In this document: positions 1 to 7,654 of the stretch, in pieces | Layout: each line of letters opens with the position of its first letter | Numbering within the stretch: position 1 is the first letter of the stretch | NCBI GenBank assembly: GCA_018714965.1 | Contig: DVML01000002.1 | Location: forward strand, 1 to 32,573 | Length of the DNA: 32,573 nucleotides | DNA from: Fimihabitans intestinipullorum | Lineage (GTDB): Bacteria > Bacillota_I > Bacilli_A > RF39 > UBA660 | Reading direction: 5' to 3' | Notes under the pieces: generated by a model | The model's database searches: none | Told to the model about the DNA's origin: nothing | What the model saw: the letters and a program-made list of their open reading frames with translations, nothing else | Made by a program: the position numbers and the translations under genes

Positions 1-102
1 CGAGAATTATTTGATTATGTGAATTGGTATAATAATATAAGAATACATGGCTCATTAGATTATCAAACGCCAGTACAATACCGTTTACAATTGTCCTTAT
101 AA
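1..102 (+). CDS. IS3-family transposase OrfB, C-terminal fragment
   Basis: Only the last 33 codons and the TAA stop are present, because the gene starts beyond the left edge. The translation includes VNWYNNIRIHGSL and then TPVQYR. This is the very conserved C-terminal signature of the DDE integrase (rve) domain of IS3/IS150 transposases, WYN-x-x-RIH-x-SL then TPxxYR. In the intact element this protein would be made by programmed frameshift with OrfA and would cut and join the IS ends. It reads on the plus strand, opposite to the cas genes it interrupts. Family is confident; group (IS150-like) is inferred from the end sequence. Confidence 0.85.
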   Translation, partial: RELFDYVNWYNNIRIHGSLDYQTPVQYRLQLSL

Positions 103-131
103 AAATTGTCTAAAAAAATGTTGACAATCCA
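1..131 (+). mobile_element. Right end of an IS3-family (IS150-like) insertion sequence
   Basis: The window opens inside an IS3-family element. It contains the last codons of the transposase (1-102) and a right terminal end, TTGTCTAAAAAAATG followed by TTGACAATCCA, at 106-131. The end has the layout of IS150-group right ends and finishes in CA. The IS boundary at 131 falls inside cas1: reading cas1 on the minus strand, its native codons stop exactly where the terminal repeat (TGGATTGTCAAC) begins. The left part of the element is outside the window. The family call rests on the transposase tail; the exact boundary is inferred from the repeat. Confidence 0.8.
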
Positions 132-527
132 TAATATTAAATCACACTTATCTGAATACGTTTTTCTTAATAAAGTTGCTTGATTTATTATTTTATTTTT
201 CACTATCATTTGCCACAATTTATTTTTATCCGACTGTTTCCATGCAATTTGTTCTTTAATTTTTTTACTCGTATTATGTCTAGAATAATAAGATGACAAT
301 TCACCAAACGGATTATGTTTATCGTCACAAAATATAATGTTGATTTTATTATCTGATAATTCTTTTAAAAGATATGCAGAAATAGATACAGATATTGAAT
401 CTACAATTACAGTATCTATTTCTGACAAATGTATATATTTTTCATCACTCTCGTGTTTAACTACTAAAAATCGATTTTTATAACTTATCTTTGATTGTCG
501 AGTAATTACAACTGTTCTAAAACTCAT
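63..527 (-). pseudogene. cas1: Cas1 integrase (type II-A), truncated by IS insertion
   Basis: Cas1 with Cas2 inserts new spacers into CRISPR arrays. The N-terminus (MSFRTVVIT, SYKNRFLVV, IHLSEIDTVIVDS, IIFCDDKHNPFGEL, then HNTSKKIKEQIAWK) is typical of type II-A Cas1. Native sequence covers only about 132 codons (132-527). From 131 leftwards the frame runs through the terminal repeat of the IS3 element and stops at 63, giving 154 residues against roughly 290 for the family. The alpha-helical catalytic domain with its metal-binding Glu/His residues is therefore missing, so spacer integration should be lost unless another cas1 exists. The ATG overlaps the cas9 stop by 11 bases, showing translational coupling in a cas9-cas1 operon. 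cas2 and csn2 would lie beyond the IS and are not seen. The rest of cas1 may persist on the other side of the IS. Confidence 0.9.
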
Positions 528-3500
528 ATGTAGATTCCCTTATTCCTGTAACCGATTGATTATAGACTATTGCGTGTTCGATAGTTCTACCATGTTTCTT
601 ACCGAAAGCCATTGAATACTTGTCATTTAAAAATTTTAAATTAGCCGTTACACTATTGCATTTTAATAGTCCTAATAATTGTACAACAAACTTTTCTTTT
701 TGTTCTAGTGAACAATCCTTATTATCATCAATTATTTCCCTTAATTGTTCTGCTAAATTATTATAGAGTTTGTATGTTGTTGCTATCTTATTGTACATAT
801 ATTCTATTAACATGTTAATGTTTTCCGTATATTGAGCATCATCAATTGAATCTCTTTTTTGATTTAATAGTCGGTTTAAAGTATTCTTAAACTTCATCAT
901 ATCTTCCTTATTTATCGTCAGCTCTAGAGCGTTACATACTTCAACCTTATCTGTTGCTCCAACTAAACTACATATTTGACCATTCCAATTTAATTTAGTA
1001 AAAAACGGGATTGGTTTAGATATTATTTCATATTTATCACTGTCTTTTAATGATAATAAAGTTTTAATATAATTATCCTTTAAACCTTCATTTTTTAATT
1101 GTGTAATATAAATCGGCATACCTATCATTTTTTGTGATTCTTTTCCTTTTTTAGTAATCTTTACAACAACCGCGTAAGATGGATATAAATTTGTGTATGA
1201 ACCGTATAATTCCGTAGGCATATTACTTTTTAATGGTACTCCACTAAGCCCCTTTTTATTTTTAGTTTCATCGTATAACTTCCCGCTTTTTATTTCTGTC
1301 TTTTTACTCACAAGAATATCATTTCTGTAATAAGTAGCTTCTACTTTTCTATTAAATTCGTTAATATCAAACAACACCTCTCCAGTTTCTGAATCGATTA
1401 AATTTCCTGTTACTTGATTAACAATATCACTAAATTGATTATCTAACGAATTAATTACAAAACCATATTTTAATCTTTTATAATCCTTCATTTCTTTTAA
1501 ATGTTCGTTTAATGTTTTTATCATATCATAATTGATATCTTTTTTCATATATTCTTCTTTATATTCGCCTAATATCGCAGCCAAATATGCATCAAAAGCA
1601 TGGTGATAATTATTTAGTTCTCTAAATTTATATAATTCATATCGCTCTCTGTAATTGTGAGATAAATTAGCTTTTAAATATACAACGTTGGTATTATATA
1701 AATTTGTTATAATATTAGCAACATGTTTTGTTATTTGTCTAGTTTCGACTAATTGTCGATTAATAAAACCTTGGATTTCTTCATCTTTATAGATTTTCCT
1801 TGTTAATCGATAGAATTTTTTTGCTGACATAAGATTTACTTTTTTTAAGTGTTCCCACCATCTAATCTGATCTGGTGTTCTATAGTTTTCTGGCAACACC
1901 AATTTATCTTTTTTATTTTGATTAAAATCTCTATAAACAAGCGCTTTATTATCAATTGAATTATCTTTAATCAAACTTTGAGGTAAAATATGGTCCACCT
2001 CTAACTTTTTAGTATTTAAATCTTCTAAATAAATCGTTTCACCAGAATATAAACATTTTCCTTCTTGGATAAAGTATAAAAATAATTTTTCAGAATCTAT
2101 TTTTTCATACTCCTTTAATCTTTTTTGAACTTTTTGTAAATCGCTATTATATTCATCGGTTACCTCTTGTGCTTTTTTATATATCTTCTCAAGATATTTT
2201 TTTCTATCATTTTTTCGTTCTTTTTTTCCATCTTCTCTAGCCATTTCTATCATAATGTTTTTAGGTTTATACCCCATTATTTTTATGATTTCATCAATAA
2301 CTTTTAACGATTGATATATTCCCTTTTTTGTGGCCGGTGAAGTTGCTAATCCTTCTACTAATGAATAGTTTAATTTAATTTTTTCAGAGACGCTGTTTTC
2401 TTCATTAATTCTATCTTGAAATTTATATTTGTCATCATTAATTATTTGCATAAAATTATCGGAGGTTTCATACATTAAATCCATAATCGATTTGTTTATA
2501 CCTGTCTTTTTATCTTTATAATAAATACCATATAGCAGTTTTTTTGATAGTCTTCCCCATCCTTTATACTTTTTATTGAGTATTTTTTTAATTTGAAGAT
2601 CCTTTAACTCGCTATATTTATTTCTAACTTTTTTCTCTAATATATCTTTGTCATCAAAAATAGTTATCCACTCGATGATCTCGTCAGCATCGATTTCATT
2701 ATAAGACGTTCCGTTAAATATCCCCTCTTCACCAAAAAAATCAACATAAGATTGCATATTATTGGCAAATTTTCCATCATCAGAATAACCTGTAACTGTA
2801 ATATCACCTTCATACATATCAAAATCTTTTGAAGCATGAATATACTCTTTGAACTTTTTATCGGTTATTGATCCACTTGTCGTCATAAATAGTTTTGCAA
2901 GAATTTCATTTTGAATATTATTTTCAATTTTATGCCCGTTGATTTTAATTTGTTTCAATTCATTTAACACTTTAAATTTGCAGTAAAATATGGAATTGTT
3001 TGGTAATGCATCTTCCTCTAATAAATAAGTACATTTCGATGTCATTCTCTTTATAAATTTTTCTGCTGTTGTCTCCTTATCAATTACTTCGTCAAAATTA
3101 TATGGCGTTATTTTTATATTATCTTTTCTTTCTATCCATGCAAACCTACTATGTTTATTTAATGGTCCAACGTAATAAGGAATTTTAAATTCCAATAATT
3201 TTGTGATTTTATATTCTCCATTTACCATGTCCAACAGGAAAGGATAGTAAGCTCCTTGATTTTCGATTATTTTTTTCAATTCGTTCATATTGATCTGATA
3301 TGGATATTTGCCATTTTCAGGATCAGTGATTCTAGGTAAGAATTCACCATTTTCTATTCTTAATTTATTATCATTATATTGTTTTATTAAAGATTCATCT
3401 TTAACAACGTCTAACAAATCAATTAGATAATTTTCTAGCTTTTTTCTAAATTCATCGAATGTAATAACATTATGAATATATTGTTCATATATACAAACAT

Positions 3501-4587
3501 ACTTTTTATTCTTCTTGGTTGCTTTCCTGCTTCTAAACATTTCATTATATTTTTTTCTATCATAATCAAATACAGCTTTTAAAAACGCTAGATCATTTTT
3601 ATGTTCCTCATATTTGTCTACCATTAAATAAGATATACTTACATAGTCACGACCTTTAAATATTTTCTTTAAAAAAACGATATCATATAATTGTTTTAGT
3701 AATTCTAAGACACTTAACTCATCCCCTAACATTTTCTCTAAATCAAGATATTTGTCATCAAAATCATTACCACTAAAACTGATCGACAATTTATCATCAC
3801 TATCAATCATAAATAGATCTTTAACAACAAATTTGCCACCTGTTATTAATTTTCCAAATTCAGTTGCAAACTTTTTATTTTCCGAAATATCTTTTAATTC
3901 ATTTTTTAAATCTACTTTTATGTCATTTTTGGATTTATTCATTATTATATTCTCCATTTTGGCATAATCCATTTGAGATAAAATATCAAGAGAAATATCA
4001 AGTCTACTAACACTTTCTGACAACTCTCTAAATACAGCTTTTAATTTACTGGACAAGTCTAAATCATTTACATTAAATTTTCCTTCGTATAAAAAATTCC
4101 CTCTATATTTAATGATATGGTGTATTGCTAAATACACTAATCTTATATCTGCTTTGGATTTATCATCCATCAAATTTTTTCTTAAATGATAAATTGTTTT
4201 ATATTTATTGTTGTACTCTTTTATTTGTTCTTTTTCATCACTTGTTAATAATATTGTTTTATTTAGTTTATCGTTTTCATCATATTTAGATTCTTGTAAC
4301 TTTTTAAAAAATGTTGGATCTACTTTGTTTATTTCTTCTTTAAATTCCTCTTGTAATAATCTTATTCGTTCGCGTCTCCTATCATATCGCCGTCTTGTAC
4401 TTCGATAATTTCTCCTTTTCTCGGCCGTAGATGCAGCTTCAAACAGTCTTACTCCCCACAATGATTTTCTCTTTTTCCCTTTCCCTTTTCTCAATATTTT
4501 TTGGGTTTTATCTTCTACTACTGCCCATCCTACTGATGTAGTTCCAATATCTAACCCAATATTGTATTCCCTTTTTTGTTGTTCCAT
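517..4587 (-). CDS. cas9: Cas9, type II-A-like RNA-guided DNA endonuclease
   Basis: Effector of a type II CRISPR-Cas system: guided by crRNA:tracrRNA, it cuts both strands of matching DNA. It has 1356 residues, the long size class of type II-A (S. pyogenes Cas9 is 1368). Visible in order: RuvC-I (GLDIGTTSVGWAV, D13), arginine-rich bridge helix (about 56-78), a long helical recognition lobe, RuvC-II (IMIEMARED, E781), HNH domain (LEVDHILPQS with D865 and H866, then N880 and N889), RuvC-III (HHAFDAYLAA, D999), and a C-terminal PAM-interacting part. All catalytic residues are present, so the nuclease should be active. The ATG at 4587 has AGGAGG 8 bases upstream. cas1 follows with an 11-base overlap, and a tracrRNA is read divergently from the start. 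PAM cannot be told from sequence. It is very AT-rich, in line with horizontal acquisition. Confidence 0.97.
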   Translation of the reverse strand: MEQQKREYNIGLDIGTTSVGWAVVEDKTQKILRKGKGKKRKSLWGVRLFEAASTAEKRRNYRSTRRRYDRRRERIRLLQEEFKEEINKVDPTFFKKLQESKYDENDKLNKTILLTSDEKEQIKEYNNKYKTIYHLRKNLMDDKSKADIRLVYLAIHHIIKYRGNFLYEGKFNVNDLDLSSKLKAVFRELSESVSRLDISLDILSQMDYAKMENIIMNKSKNDIKVDLKNELKDISENKKFATEFGKLITGGKFVVKDLFMIDSDDKLSISFSGNDFDDKYLDLEKMLGDELSVLELLKQLYDIVFLKKIFKGRDYVSISYLMVDKYEEHKNDLAFLKAVFDYDRKKYNEMFRSRKATKKNKKYVCIYEQYIHNVITFDEFRKKLENYLIDLLDVVKDESLIKQYNDNKLRIENGEFLPRITDPENGKYPYQINMNELKKIIENQGAYYPFLLDMVNGEYKITKLLEFKIPYYVGPLNKHSRFAWIERKDNIKITPYNFDEVIDKETTAEKFIKRMTSKCTYLLEEDALPNNSIFYCKFKVLNELKQIKINGHKIENNIQNEILAKLFMTTSGSITDKKFKEYIHASKDFDMYEGDITVTGYSDDGKFANNMQSYVDFFGEEGIFNGTSYNEIDADEIIEWITIFDDKDILEKKVRNKYSELKDLQIKKILNKKYKGWGRLSKKLLYGIYYKDKKTGINKSIMDLMYETSDNFMQIINDDKYKFQDRINEENSVSEKIKLNYSLVEGLATSPATKKGIYQSLKVIDEIIKIMGYKPKNIMIEMAREDGKKERKNDRKKYLEKIYKKAQEVTDEYNSDLQKVQKRLKEYEKIDSEKLFLYFIQEGKCLYSGETIYLEDLNTKKLEVDHILPQSLIKDNSIDNKALVYRDFNQNKKDKLVLPENYRTPDQIRWWEHLKKVNLMSAKKFYRLTRKIYKDEEIQGFINRQLVETRQITKHVANIITNLYNTNVVYLKANLSHNYRERYELYKFRELNNYHHAFDAYLAAILGEYKEEYMKKDINYDMIKTLNEHLKEMKDYKRLKYGFVINSLDNQFSDIVNQVTGNLIDSETGEVLFDINEFNRKVEATYYRNDILVSKKTEIKSGKLYDETKNKKGLSGVPLKSNMPTELYGSYTNLYPSYAVVVKITKKGKESQKMIGMPIYITQLKNEGLKDNYIKTLLSLKDSDKYEIISKPIPFFTKLNWNGQICSLVGATDKVEVCNALELTINKEDMMKFKNTLNRLLNQKRDSIDDAQYTENINMLIEYMYNKIATTYKLYNNLAEQLREIIDDNKDCSLEQKEKFVVQLLGLLKCNSVTANLKFLNDKYSMAFGKKHGRTIEHAIVYNQSVTGIRESTYEF

Positions 4588-4617
4588 TTGACATACCTCC
4601 TATTTCTATGGTATTAT
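4588..4617 (+). promoter_or_regulatory. Promoter of tracrRNA, overlapping the cas9 translation start region
   Basis: On the plus strand a perfect -35 TTGACA (4588-4593) begins at the base next to the cas9 start codon. An 18-base spacer leads to a -10 TATTAT (4612-4617). Initiation would fall near 4623-4625, at the start of the anti-repeat. The spacer contains the complement of the cas9 ribosome-binding site, so this promoter and the cas9 leader occupy the same DNA on opposite strands. Confidence 0.7.
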
Positions 4618-4620
4618 GTA

Positions 4621-4716
4621 GTTGTCTTAATACCATTTAAGATGACATAGAGAGTTAAAATAAAGGTTTACCCTAAATGCTCACTTTATGTGTGACGGCT
4701 GCTTAGGCAGTTTTTT
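4621..4716 (+). ncRNA. tracrRNA of the type II CRISPR-Cas system
   Basis: Trans-activating crRNA that pairs with the CRISPR repeat and is held by Cas9. The anti-repeat runs from about 4621 to 4661 (GTCTTAATACCATTTAAG, then ATGACATAGAG) and is followed by GTTAAAATAAAGG. That last piece is nearly the same as the S. pyogenes tracrRNA nexus-side sequence (GTTAAAATAAGG). A stem-loop follows (GCTCACTTTATGTGTGACG region), then a terminator hairpin CTGC-TTAG-GCAG with a T run at 4711-4716. Complementing the anti-repeat predicts a 36-nt CRISPR repeat that starts GTTTTAGAG and contains TATGTCATCTTAAATGG. No copy of such a repeat is found in the window. Orientation, divergent from cas9, is as in S. pyogenes. 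The ends are approximate. Confidence 0.85.
4701..4716 (+). terminator. Terminator of tracrRNA
   Basis: Short GC-rich hairpin GGCTGC-TTAG-GCAG followed by TTTTTT. It closes the tracrRNA on the plus strand. Confidence 0.7.
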
Positions 4717-4853
4717 ATTTTGTCTTTTTGCAAAAAAGAGCTATACAAAAAACAAATAAAGTCTGTACTAGCCCCTTATCAAACAACATCTATATCTATC
4801 TAAATCCATTATAGCAAATATACTTTAATAATACTATATGTTATAAAAAAAAG

Positions 4854-5330
4854 ATTATAGTTTATGTAGTGTTACAATTGATGTGAGACATTTATATATA
4901 GCAAAAAAAGCAATGAGTCTAAAAATGTAATTATCCACAAAACATTTTTATTAGAAAGGGCTTATCGCTATAACAAGCATATCACATTATCCACATAGTT
5001 TAAATACTAAATATTATGCTGTTTTATTATATAGAAATGGAAACCTTATCTCTTTTGTTTGTAAGAGATATAAATGTTCTAAAGCATCTCTTATGCGTTG
5101 GAACAAAAATTTGATAGCTCTAAGGATTCATTAATTGATAAATCTTATGAGCCTCTATCAAAACATCCAAATGCAGATTCTTGGTTGGCTTTCTCCCTTA
5201 CATATGAGACAACATTTTATATAAAAAAGCAATAATCAATAGTTACATTTTAACTATATCATATTGCTCTTATTTTTTTATAAATTTTGTCTCACATCAT
5301 TTACAATTATACACACAACACAAACTATAA
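4854..5330. mobile_element. Decayed, internally deleted insertion sequence with terminal inverted repeats
   Basis: Two imperfect inverted repeats bound about 480 bases. The left arm is at 4854-4890 (ATTATAGTTTATGTAG, then ACAATTGATGTGAGACA). The right arm is at 5288-5330 (TGTCTCACATCAT, then CAATTAT, then CAAACTATAA). Inside is a broken piece of a transposase N-terminus (4970-5235), far too short for a full transposase. It resembles a MITE-like deletion derivative of a larger IS. Just outside the right arm (5328-5343) and at 4757-4772 is a near-identical direct repeat TAAAGTCTGTRCTAG. The left copy does not touch the left arm, so it is not a simple target duplication. Confidence 0.6.
4970..5235 (+). 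pseudogene. Transposase N-terminal remnant (helix-turn-helix, DDE-type), frameshifted
   Basis: One frame reads TSISHYPHSLNTKYYAVLL, then YRNGNLISFVCKRY, then KCSKASLMRWNKN. The match then continues in another frame as FDSSKDSLIDKSYEPLSKHPNA. This is the recognisable N-terminal HTH region of a family of DDE integrase-type IS transposases (SKASLMRWNKKFDGTKESL-like). The frame change occurs in the A/T run near 5103-5112. After HPNA the similarity is lost and a stop follows at 5233-5235. The expected start codon is ATA instead of ATG at 4970. The catalytic domain is absent, so it is dead. No database was consulted; the family match is from memory of the motif. Confidence 0.65.
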
Positions 5331-5423
5331 AGTCTGTGCTAGTAGCTTTCATATACAATAACATGTTTTAGCGTTTATTGTTAGATAAATTAAATATTTT
5401 GTTAAAAAACTATGGTCGCTTTT

Positions 5424-7298
5424 TTATTGATTATCTTTACTCTTAAAATAATATTGCAAATTTTCATTTACGCAATATACATAACATCCTTTCATTCCTC
5501 TTGTCATTAATGTTCTATATGTATTTTTTATTATTTTATCTGCTATTTCATTTGCTACTTCTTGACCTTGTTCTTTTGCAATTTTATTAATACCTTTTAA
5601 TGATTGATCTGTTTTTGCTCTTTTTGTATAATCTGTAATAATTTTTCCATCTTCATATCTAATATCATTACCAATTATTACTCCTACATAGTCAAATTCT
5701 AACCCTTGACATGTATGGATACATCCTACTTCATTTATTGACAAAGGGTCAATTGCCCAAGTTTGTGAATTACCTAAGTTCCAACTCATTTCAAAATTGT
5801 ATTCTGGAATAACTATATCATGAACATTAGAATCATTTTTGCCACTACTAATCCAATCCCAACAATATCCAGCAACTAATCTTGACTTATTATTTATTTT
5901 ATTTTTTTCTTCTATTAATTTTCTTAACTCATTAGGATTATCTACTATTCTAAAATCATAATCAAAGTCCATGCCATCAAAATTTGCTGTTTTCCTTATA
6001 TCTAAAACATTATCTAACCAAGCTAGATATCCATCAGATCCATTACATCTAAATTGACTTTCTAGCTCTACTACTTTTATTCCTGCATTTAATTCTTTAG
6101 CATATTTCTTTATTTCATCTACCGAGCCAATATCCTTTAGTGTAACTTTTTGATCTCCATCAATAAAGAATATTGGAAAATTAGAAGCGTTGATAATTTC
6201 TTTAATTTGATTCTCTCCTAAGTTTTGAAACATTCCAGATTTTGCATTTAATCTATGCGCTTCATCTACAATCAAACAATCAACTTCATTACTTTCGGCT
6301 TCCGTGAACTGTCCTGATCCTTGAAATAAATTATTAATATATGTCATTTTAAATGAGCCTTTTAATTTATCTCTAAAGACCGCCCTTGGCGCTGCATTCT
6401 TAGTTACATAGAAACAAGTCATATTTCTGTTAGTAAGTTCAACCAATAAATTAATTGCTAAAACTGATTTTCCGGTACCTGGGCCTCCTTGTACAACCAA
6501 TACATTTTTCTCGTTTGCTGATAAAGTATCTATAGCCATTCTAATAGCATCTTCATAGATTACTTTCTGCTCATCAATCATGTTGAACTCTTTATTGCCT
6601 TCTAACATTTTAGTAAGTGAGTCTTGTAGTCTTTTGGATGGCCTGATTTTTCCATTTTCAATTTTATATAAAGTTTCCCTATCATCACCCTCAAGAATAT
6701 ATCTTTTTATAAAACTTCTTAGTTTCATAAAATCATTAGCCCCAAACATTGGAGCTTCTTTTATGTATTCTTGATATTGACTACTGCAAATTGGATCATC
6801 TTCATTTAATACATAGTTATGTAGAAAAGCGCAAGGATATAAACCTATATCTTCTAACTGCACTGTTTCATTAAAGTCTTTAATCAAATTAGCATAGCTC
6901 ATAGCTTGATATGACGGATGTGTAACTTCTCTTATTGCATGTCCAGTAAAAGTAGAAACAATCCCATCCTTTCCTTCTATCGCTTTACATTCTTCCCATT
7001 GTTTTAATTCTATAATAATAACAGACTCTTTTTTATTTCTATCTCTACCCGATAATATAAAGTCTATTCTTTTAGAAGTTGTTGGAATATTAAATTCTAT
7101 GGCTACTCCTGCATTGTCTGGTATCTCGTTATCGTCTAGTACACCACGCATATATTGCATAGAATTTTTCCATGAATTTAACTGAGAATCACTTGTTTTT
7201 CCAAAATATTTTTGGTATTTTTCATAAATTTTATTTACAATGAGATTTAAATTTACATCATTAATAAAACTTGATTTTATTCCTTCATACACTAACAT
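5424..7298 (-). CDS. PD-(D/E)xK nuclease fused to DUF2075 / Schlafen-group-3-type helicase
   Basis: 624 residues. The N-terminal part shows a restriction-endonuclease-like motif: RIDFIL (D79), then a beta strand VIIIELKQWE (E97-x-K99). The C-terminal part is a superfamily-1 helicase-type ATPase: Walker A GGPGTGKS (271-278), DEAH box (345-348), SQFRCNGSD, a TCQGLEFDYVGV motif (about 529-540), and YRTLMTRG. This is the architecture of Pfam DUF2075, now named Schlafen group 3 DNA/RNA helicase. It probably unwinds or translocates on nucleic acid and cleaves it; the substrate is unknown. The ATG at 7298 has AAGGAG 8 bases upstream. It is the last gene of a three-gene minus-strand operon, 28 bases after the MazG-like gene. 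All ATPase motifs are intact. A role in phage defence is inference from family and neighbours. Confidence 0.85.
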   Translation of the reverse strand: MLVYEGIKSSFINDVNLNLIVNKIYEKYQKYFGKTSDSQLNSWKNSMQYMRGVLDDNEIPDNAGVAIEFNIPTTSKRIDFILSGRDRNKKESVIIIELKQWEECKAIEGKDGIVSTFTGHAIREVTHPSYQAMSYANLIKDFNETVQLEDIGLYPCAFLHNYVLNEDDPICSSQYQEYIKEAPMFGANDFMKLRSFIKRYILEGDDRETLYKIENGKIRPSKRLQDSLTKMLEGNKEFNMIDEQKVIYEDAIRMAIDTLSANEKNVLVVQGGPGTGKSVLAINLLVELTNRNMTCFYVTKNAAPRAVFRDKLKGSFKMTYINNLFQGSGQFTEAESNEVDCLIVDEAHRLNAKSGMFQNLGENQIKEIINASNFPIFFIDGDQKVTLKDIGSVDEIKKYAKELNAGIKVVELESQFRCNGSDGYLAWLDNVLDIRKTANFDGMDFDYDFRIVDNPNELRKLIEEKNKINNKSRLVAGYCWDWISSGKNDSNVHDIVIPEYNFEMSWNLGNSQTWAIDPLSINEVGCIHTCQGLEFDYVGVIIGNDIRYEDGKIITDYTKRAKTDQSLKGINKIAKEQGQEVANEIADKIIKNTYRTLMTRGMKGCYVYCVNENLQYYFKSKDNQ

Positions 7299-7326
7299 TT
7301 TGCATACTCCTTACTATATTAAAAAC

Positions 7327-7644
7327 TTATTTTAACTTTGTATATTTTGTACTTACTCCTTTAGCTTTTTCTATTGGATATTTTTTTGCTGTAATTTTCA
7401 TTTTATCCAAAACAATTTTCTCAGGATCTACTCCTAATTTATCTGCCAGCAATAATGCATAGTTAATTACATCTGCAAGTTCTGATTTTACTTCTTCAAT
7501 ATCATAATTAGAATTCCATTGAAAACATTCCAATAATTCTCCTGCTTCTACTGATATTGATTTTGCCAAATTCTCAGGACTATGAAATTGATCCCAGTCA
7601 CGTTCTTCATTAAACTCTTTAATTTTTTTTGTTAACTCTTGCAT
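7327..7644 (-). CDS. MazG-like nucleoside triphosphate pyrophosphohydrolase
   Basis: 105 residues, the full length of a single-domain MazG-like / dCTPase-type enzyme that hydrolyses (d)NTPs to NMP and pyrophosphate. The signature runs ERDWDQFHSPENLAKSI, then the metal motif EAGELLECFQW (E33, E36, E39), then SELADVINYALLL (E55, D58). It matches ExxE and ExxD of the all-alpha NTP pyrophosphatases. The ATG at 7644 follows AGGAGGG by 6 bases. It lies 10 bases after the fic gene and 28 before the helicase-nuclease gene, so it is co-transcribed. In this setting it may drain or police the nucleotide pool, for example dCTP or a modified or alarmone nucleotide. Substrate specificity cannot be read from sequence. 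Confidence 0.88.
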   Translation of the reverse strand: MQELTKKIKEFNEERDWDQFHSPENLAKSISVEAGELLECFQWNSNYDIEEVKSELADVINYALLLADKLGVDPEKIVLDKMKITAKKYPIEKAKGVSTKYTKLK

Positions 7645-7654
7645 AGTAACCCTC

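Noticed and set aside
3752..4408. Plus-strand open frames inside cas9
   Set aside because: Low-complexity antisense shadows with no ribosome site or family features; the same holds for other antisense frames in typA, tagO-like, mbl and murA.
4717..5423. A CRISPR array next to tracrRNA
   Set aside because: The predicted repeat (GTTTTAGAG start) does not occur on either strand in this gap or elsewhere; the stretch holds an IS remnant instead.
5404..5423. Terminator after the helicase-nuclease gene
   Set aside because: An A/T tract flanks a short GC patch, but no convincing stem forms; not listed.
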